From positions 1-9,706 of the forward strand of contig CAJMRV010000054.1 in NCBI GenBank assembly GCA_905215795.1: 9,706 bases of DNA, in the 5' to 3' direction. Positions 5,634-9,706 of the stretch are shown here, piece after piece. This DNA comes from an uncultured bacterium (GTDB taxonomy: Bacteria; Pseudomonadota; Gammaproteobacteria; Burkholderiales; Burkholderiaceae_F). Position numbers and translations under genes: made by a program. A model generated the notes under the pieces. The model saw only the letters and a program-made list of their open reading frames with translations, was not told the origin of the DNA and searched no databases. The first letter of the stretch is position 1, and each line of letters begins with the position of its first letter.

Positions 5634-7418
5634 TCAGGCGGCGCCGGAGGCCTCCGGGATGACGAGGCGCACGAGCGTGCCGCGTCCCGCGGGATTGGGG
5701 AGCACCTCAAGCGAGGCGCCCATGCTCCGGGCGCGCTCCTCCATGATCGTGAGGCCGTAGTGCCCGGACTTGGGCGTCCTCGAGGCATCGATCCCGACGC
5801 CGTCGTCGGCGACCTCGAGCACGGTGTCGGCGCCCCGTCGGGAGAGCGTCACGAGGACGTTCTTCGCCTTGGCGTGCTTCTCGACGTTGGAGAGCGCCTC
5901 CGAGAGGATGTGCACGAAGTGGACCTGGGCGTTGGGCGTGAGCATCACGCCCGAGAGGTCGGCCTTGATCTGGACGGTTTCGCCCGTGCGGTTCCGGAAC
6001 GCGTCGACCGTCTCCTCCATAGCCTCGACGAGGTCGGAGGACCCCACGTGGACGCGAAACGCCGTGAGGACCTCGCGGAGCTGCCGGTAGGCGGTGCGGA
6101 TCCCCTCGTCGACGGTGGCGGCGGTCTTCTCGACAACATCGGGTTCGGCGCCCCGGGCGATGTAGACCTTCAGGCGGTGCATCTGCATGCGGCAGTATGT
6201 GAGGCTCTGGGCGATCGAATCGTGGAGCTCGCGCGCGATGACGTTCCTCTCCTCGAGCACGGCGAGGCGGCGGTCATCAAAGAGCCGGCCCATCCGATCG
6301 AAGTTGCGCCCGAGCGCCTGCACGAGCACGGTCACGATCTCGGCCACCCAGGGTTCGGGCTCGCCGAAGCCCTTGACGTCGAGACGGTAGGAACGGTGAG
6401 CGGAGGCGCCCGCGCCGCTCTTGAAGGGATGCTCGTGGATGCGCCCGGGAGCGGCCTCATACCCTTCGGAAGCACCCAGGAGCGTCTCGCCCGCATGCTC
6501 GACGATCACGAGGGCGAGCCCCGGGACCTCCATTTCGCGCGCCCCTTCGGTGAGGAGCGCCGAGAAGGCCTTCCAGTCGGGCGTCTCCGATTCGCCGAGG
6601 AATTCATTGACGCGGCCCACCCAGTGCAGGCCGCGGTTGTACTTGTTCAACTGCGCCGTCTTCCGTTCGACCTCTTCCTCGAGGTTCCCGTAGAGGCGGT
6701 CGAGCTCCTCGACCATGAAGTCGAAGGCGCTTGCGAGACGACCGATCTCGTTGGGGCTCCCGGAATCGATCCGCACGGCGAAGTCCCCGCCGCGCACCCG
6801 GTTGGCGGCGCGCTCGATCTCGAGGAGCGGCGCGAAGACGCCGCGCTTGAGCCAGAAGAGGGTCGCCACCGTCACCACGGCCGCGCCGACGAGGATCAGC
6901 ATCATGAGGATCTGGAGCATGAGCAGGCGCGCGTTCAAACGTGCCTCGAGGCCGTTGACGAAGCGGTCCACCTCGCCGACGAAGTCGGGGACGAGGTCGA
7001 CGAAGCGACGGCGCACGATGTCGCTTTCGAGCGACTCCACCGCGAGGGGGCGCATCTGATGACGCCAGCGTTCCTTGAGGTCGCGGTATTCCCGCGAGAG
7101 CGGCGCTCCGGCCTCGGCGGGGAGCGAATCCTCGATGCTCCTGCTCATCAGGCGGCGTTCGAACTCGTCGGCGTGGGAGCGGATGGCACGCGCCCTCACC
7201 TCGTTGTCGCCGTAGGGATTGACGACCGTGAAGGCGAGCTGGTAGCTCTGCCAGCGCAGGCTGCCCGAGACGTTGATGGCGCCCCCGGAACTGGAGATCT
7301 CCAGGGAGACGATCAACGCGGGCAGCGCGACGAGCATCACGAGCGCCGTGATGGTGCCGAAGACGAGCGTGTACTGGCGCACGATCGAGCCGCGCAGCCA
7401 GTCGAGAAATGGCGACAT
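5634..7418 (-). CDS. narX: NarX-type nitrate/nitrite-sensing histidine kinase
   Basis: This is a 594-residue membrane sensor kinase. Order: TM1 about 17-38; a periplasmic helical sensor (40-165) containing INVSGSLRWQSYQLAF at 48-63, which matches the NarX/NarQ P-box that binds nitrate; a second P'-like stretch FVGEVDRFVNGLEAR (146-160); TM2 about 166-190; HAMP (about 191-245) and a coiled coil (about 236-260). A GAF-like central region (about 283-370) follows. The catalytic part is of the HPK7 type: ERNVIARELHDS with phospho-His399, the N-box with Asn511 (EALSNVEKHAKA), the G1 box ADDGVGID (537-544) and a G2 box GHYGLTIMEERA (552-563). I see no Cys-rich cluster like that of E. coli NarX. The start at 7418 follows GGAGGAG (7429-7435, spacing 10); the ATG at 7472 has no ribosome site. 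The narL-like regulator lies downstream and napAB nearby, supporting nitrate sensing. Confidence 0.88.
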   Translation of the reverse strand: MSPFLDWLRGSIVRQYTLVFGTITALVMLVALPALIVSLEISSSGGAINVSGSLRWQSYQLAFTVVNPYGDNEVRARAIRSHADEFERRLMSRSIEDSLPAEAGAPLSREYRDLKERWRHQMRPLAVESLESDIVRRRFVDLVPDFVGEVDRFVNGLEARLNARLLMLQILMMLILVGAAVVTVATLFWLKRGVFAPLLEIERAANRVRGGDFAVRIDSGSPNEIGRLASAFDFMVEELDRLYGNLEEEVERKTAQLNKYNRGLHWVGRVNEFLGESETPDWKAFSALLTEGAREMEVPGLALVIVEHAGETLLGASEGYEAAPGRIHEHPFKSGAGASAHRSYRLDVKGFGEPEPWVAEIVTVLVQALGRNFDRMGRLFDDRRLAVLEERNVIARELHDSIAQSLTYCRMQMHRLKVYIARGAEPDVVEKTAATVDEGIRTAYRQLREVLTAFRVHVGSSDLVEAMEETVDAFRNRTGETVQIKADLSGVMLTPNAQVHFVHILSEALSNVEKHAKAKNVLVTLSRRGADTVLEVADDGVGIDASRTPKSGHYGLTIMEERARSMGASLEVLPNPAGRGTLVRLVIPEASGAA

Positions 7419-7428
7419 GGGGGACGTA

Positions 7429-7435
7429 CTCCTCC
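7429..7435 (-). promoter_or_regulatory. narX ribosome binding site, decides the start
   Basis: GGAGGAG on the minus strand ends 10 bases before the ATG at 7418. The in-frame ATG at 7472 lacks any comparable site and would add a proline- and arginine-rich leader in front of the first membrane helix. Confidence 0.6.
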
Positions 7436-7475
7436 GGAGCGGTGGGAATGGATGAAAAGGGAACGCCTTCATGGG

Positions 7476-7519
7476 AAAAAGGCGGCCTCCCCGACTTCGA
7501 TTGTAGCCGAGGGGCCGCC
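7476..7519 (-). terminator. Rho-independent terminator of the copper ATPase gene
   Basis: Read on the minus strand, GGCGGCC (7519-7513) pairs perfectly with GGCCGCC (7487-7481), with two further G-C pairs across a bulged A, and TTTTT follows (7480-7476). The loop is about 18-20 bases long. It lies about 48 bases beyond the ATPase stop. A second smaller stem, CCTCCC/GGGAGG with a 4-base loop (7530-7545), lies between the stop codon and the terminator. Confidence 0.75.
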
Positions 7520-7529
7520 CCGCACGGAA
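7500..7529 (-). promoter_or_regulatory. Candidate narX promoter inside the terminator loop
   Basis: On the minus strand TACAAT (7505-7500) matches five of six -10 positions. An 18-base spacer separates it from a poor -35, TTCCGT (7529-7524). The -10 lies wholly in the loop of the ATPase terminator. A start near 7493 would give a leader of about 75 bases to the narX ATG and would omit the terminator's upstream arm. The weak -35 suggests an activator would be needed. Confidence 0.35.
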
Positions 7530-7566
7530 CCTCCCGGAAGGGAGGGACCGGTGTCTTGAAAAGACC

Positions 7567-9706
7567 TCAGAGAACGCCGTAGCCGTCCTCCTCGACAGCC
7601 TTGACGAGGGCTGAGCGCTCGACGCCGGATCCTGCACGGGTCCGGACGACGGCCGTGCTCGGGGCGCCGTCCGTGCCGAGCGTCACCTCCGCGGAGACGA
7701 CGCCGTCGACGCCCTCGAGGGCCTTCTTGACGGCGCGCACGCAGTGGGGACAGGAAAGCCCCGTCATCTCGAGCGTGAGCTCGGAGTCCACGGAGGTCCG
7801 AGCCGCTTCGGCAAGCCTTGCGGGATACCCGTCCTCGACGACGGCGGCGATGACGGCGTCGATCGCCGCCGCACGCTTTTGCTCATTCCCGGCCACGTCC
7901 GGATCGAGCACCACGAAGGCGCGTCCCGCCTCGAGGTCCACCCGGGCGGAGGCGACGCCCGCGACCGAGCGGGCGGCCTTTTCAACCGCCCTCACGCAGT
8001 GCGGGCAGCTCATCTCATCGACTTCGAGGATGAAGTCGGGCGATTCAGGAGCATCGGCGTCGGCGGCATCCGGAGAAGGACGGCCCTCCGTCTCATCCGC
8101 TCCGACCGGACAGGCCTTCTCCACCCCGGGGCCGGAGGCGGGTTCGACATGCGAATCGCGTTCGAGAAGCGAAGCGGCGAACGGAACTTCGGGCGTCACG
8201 AAGCGCAGCCTCAGGGCGTTCGTCACCACCGAGACGCTCGAGCAGCTCATCATCGCGGCGGCGAGCATCGGCGAGAGCATCCAGCCGGTCCAGTGATGGA
8301 GCACGCCCGCGGCGACCGGAATGCCGACAGCGTTGTAGATGAAGGCCCAGAAAAGGTTCTGGTGGATGTTCCTCAGGGTGGCCTCGGAAAGGCCCACGGC
8401 GCGCACGACGTCGAGGGGCGAGCCCGAGAGGAGCACCACGTCGGCGCTCCCGGCGGCGACGTCCGTGCCGGTGCCGACGGCGATGCCCACGTCGGCCAAA
8501 GCGAGAGCCGGGGCGTCGTTGACGCCGTCGCCCGTCATCGCGACGGGGCCGCGCGCCTTCAGCTCCTCGATCACGCGGGCCTTGCCCTCGGGACGCACGC
8601 CCGCATGGACGTTCTCGGGTCGGATGCCCACGCGGCGGGCGAGTTCGAGTGCGGTCTCACGGTCGTCGCCCGTGAGCATCACCACCTCGCGGTGGTGTTC
8701 GGAAAGCCACCGGACCGTTTCAAGGGCGCCTTCGCGCGCGGTGTCGCGCACGTCGAGCCAGCCCGCGAAGGTCCCTGCGACCCAGACCATGAGCGGGGTG
8801 GAGCCGCGGCGGCGGGCGGCGAGGACCGCGTCCATCACGTCGGCGGGAACAGCGCCGGCGCCCTTTTCAACGAACCCTTCGTTGCCGACCTCCACGCGTC
8901 CGATCCCCTCGAGCGAACCCGTAAGGCCGAGTCCCTCGACCTGGTTGAAGCTCCCCGGGACGATGGGAAGGAGAGGAAGATTCCGCTCGGAGGCGGCCGT
9001 GGTGACGGCGCGCGCGAGCGGGTGGTCCGAGGCGGCCTCCACGGAGGCGGCGAGGACAAGGAGGTCCGTGGCGTCGACGGGGCCCCCTTGGGTGGGATGG
9101 ACGGCGTCGAGCGACGGACGGCCGTTCGTGAGCGTGCCGGTCTTGTCGAAGACGACGGTCTTCACGCGGGCGAGCGCCTCGAGCGCGGCGGCGCTCTTGA
9201 AGAGGACGCCCAGCGTGGCGGCGCGGCCCGTGCCCACCATGATCGCCGTGGGCGTGGCCAGGCCGAGCGCGCACGGGCAGGAGACGACGAGCACGGCGAT
9301 CGCGGCGGAGGCGGCGAAGCCCACGCCCGCGCCGAGGAGCCACCACACGATGAAGGTGACGAGCGCGATTGCGATCACGACCGGCACGAAGATCCCGCTC
9401 ACGCGGTCGGCGAGACGGGAGACGGGGGCCTTCCTCGAGGTGGCCTTGTCGACCCATTCGACGATCTTCGAGAGGGTGGTGTCGCCCCCGACGCGGGTGG
9501 CCCTCATGAGGAGCCTCCCCGAGAGGACGAGCGTGCCGCAGGCGAGCGTCTCGTCGGGACCGCGCTTGACGGGGCGCGACTCACCGGTGAGCATCGATTC
9601 GTCGAGTTCAGCGGAGCCCGACAGGCCCACGCCGTCGACGGGCACGTGGGCGCCCGCCTTGAGGACGACCGTCATCCCGGAGGTGATCCGGGCGACGGGG
9701 ACCGTC
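7567..9706 (-). CDS. copA: Cu(+)-type P1B ATPase with two C-terminal HMA domains (N-terminus outside window)
   Basis: This ATP-driven inner-membrane pump most likely exports Cu(I). The frame runs off the right edge; 712 residues are visible, so there is no start codon to choose. Numbering from the edge: actuator-domain TGES at 40-43; transport motif Cys143-Pro-Cys145 in SCPCALGLATPTA; phosphorylated Asp187 in DKTGTLT; His228-Pro229 in SDHPLA; hinge GDGVNDAPA at 392-400. TM7 has FIYNAVG (Tyr457-Asn458) and TM8 has MMSCSSVSVV, the YN and MxxSS pattern of Cu(+)/Ag(+) pumps. After the last helix comes an acidic linker (about 505-556) and then two HMA domains, 558-630 and 643-712, each with SCPHCVRAV giving a CxxC metal site (Cys567/570, Cys652/655). 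HMA domains in this family are normally N-terminal. Whether N-terminal ones also exist cannot be seen. A terminator follows, and narX is downstream on the same strand. Confidence 0.93.
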   Translation of the reverse strand, partial: TVPVARITSGMTVVLKAGAHVPVDGVGLSGSAELDESMLTGESRPVKRGPDETLACGTLVLSGRLLMRATRVGGDTTLSKIVEWVDKATSRKAPVSRLADRVSGIFVPVVIAIALVTFIVWWLLGAGVGFAASAAIAVLVVSCPCALGLATPTAIMVGTGRAATLGVLFKSAAALEALARVKTVVFDKTGTLTNGRPSLDAVHPTQGGPVDATDLLVLAASVEAASDHPLARAVTTAASERNLPLLPIVPGSFNQVEGLGLTGSLEGIGRVEVGNEGFVEKGAGAVPADVMDAVLAARRRGSTPLMVWVAGTFAGWLDVRDTAREGALETVRWLSEHHREVVMLTGDDRETALELARRVGIRPENVHAGVRPEGKARVIEELKARGPVAMTGDGVNDAPALALADVGIAVGTGTDVAAGSADVVLLSGSPLDVVRAVGLSEATLRNIHQNLFWAFIYNAVGIPVAAGVLHHWTGWMLSPMLAAAMMSCSSVSVVTNALRLRFVTPEVPFAASLLERDSHVEPASGPGVEKACPVGADETEGRPSPDAADADAPESPDFILEVDEMSCPHCVRAVEKAARSVAGVASARVDLEAGRAFVVLDPDVAGNEQKRAAAIDAVIAAVVEDGYPARLAEAARTSVDSELTLEMTGLSCPHCVRAVKKALEGVDGVVSAEVTLGTDGAPSTAVVRTRAGSGVERSALVKAVEEDGYGVL

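Noticed and set aside
5427..7559. 710-codon open frame on the plus strand opposite the narX-like gene
   Set aside because: Its translation is a low-complexity mix rich in Asp, Glu, Arg, Gly and His, with no recognisable motifs. It is the antisense shadow of a GC-biased gene, while the opposite strand encodes a complete kinase.
7419..7637. Upstream extension of the narX frame (ATG at 7637 or 7472)
   Set aside because: The longer frame crosses the ATPase terminator and overlaps its coding end, and neither upstream ATG has a ribosome site.

Overview
The window is visibly GC-rich DNA with densely packed genes on both strands, and it looks like a proteobacterial chromosome. The evidence for this is a periplasmic nitrate reductase (Nap), a NarX/NarL-type nitrate two-component system and a copper P-type ATPase. 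Codon bias towards C/G at third positions creates many long shadow reading frames. A betaproteobacterium of the gut Sutterellaceae kind would fit, but that is a guess from gene content and style and nothing in the window proves it.

Layout from left to right. (1) Positions 1-1453, plus strand: the C-terminal part of napA, then a short intergenic stretch carrying a perfect 10-bp inverted repeat, then napB, a small di-heme cytochrome c with a signal peptide. A rho-independent terminator follows at about 1483-1519. (2) Positions 1552-4208: a divergent pair. A DUF4261-family protein is on the minus strand and a 515-residue protein with a TPR-like N-terminus and an unrecognised C-terminal region is on the plus strand. 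They share a 260-bp intergenic region holding a nested inverted repeat. (3) Positions 4239-4705: a small two-helix membrane protein on the plus strand with its own candidate promoter, a 9-1-9 palindrome in its leader and a strong terminator. (4) Positions 4772-7418, minus strand: a NarX-like histidine kinase followed 187 bp downstream by a NarL-like response regulator. (5) Positions 7476-9706, minus strand: most of a Cu(+)-type P1B ATPase, truncated by the window edge. It carries two heavy-metal-associated (HMA) domains at its C-terminus instead of the usual N-terminal position, and is followed by a terminator.

Functionally, NapA/NapB reduce nitrate in the periplasm and NarX/NarL most likely sense periplasmic nitrate or nitrite and adjust transcription; their closeness suggests one nitrate-respiration locus. 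The copper exporter may protect or supply periplasmic metalloenzymes, but that link is inference. The DUF4261/TPR pair and the small membrane protein have no function I can assign. The most notable unexplained signals are the inverted repeats in the intergenic regions, a candidate narX -10 box sitting inside the loop of the upstream gene's terminator, and the C-terminal metal-binding tail of the ATPase. I found no CRISPR array, tRNA, rRNA or insertion sequence.
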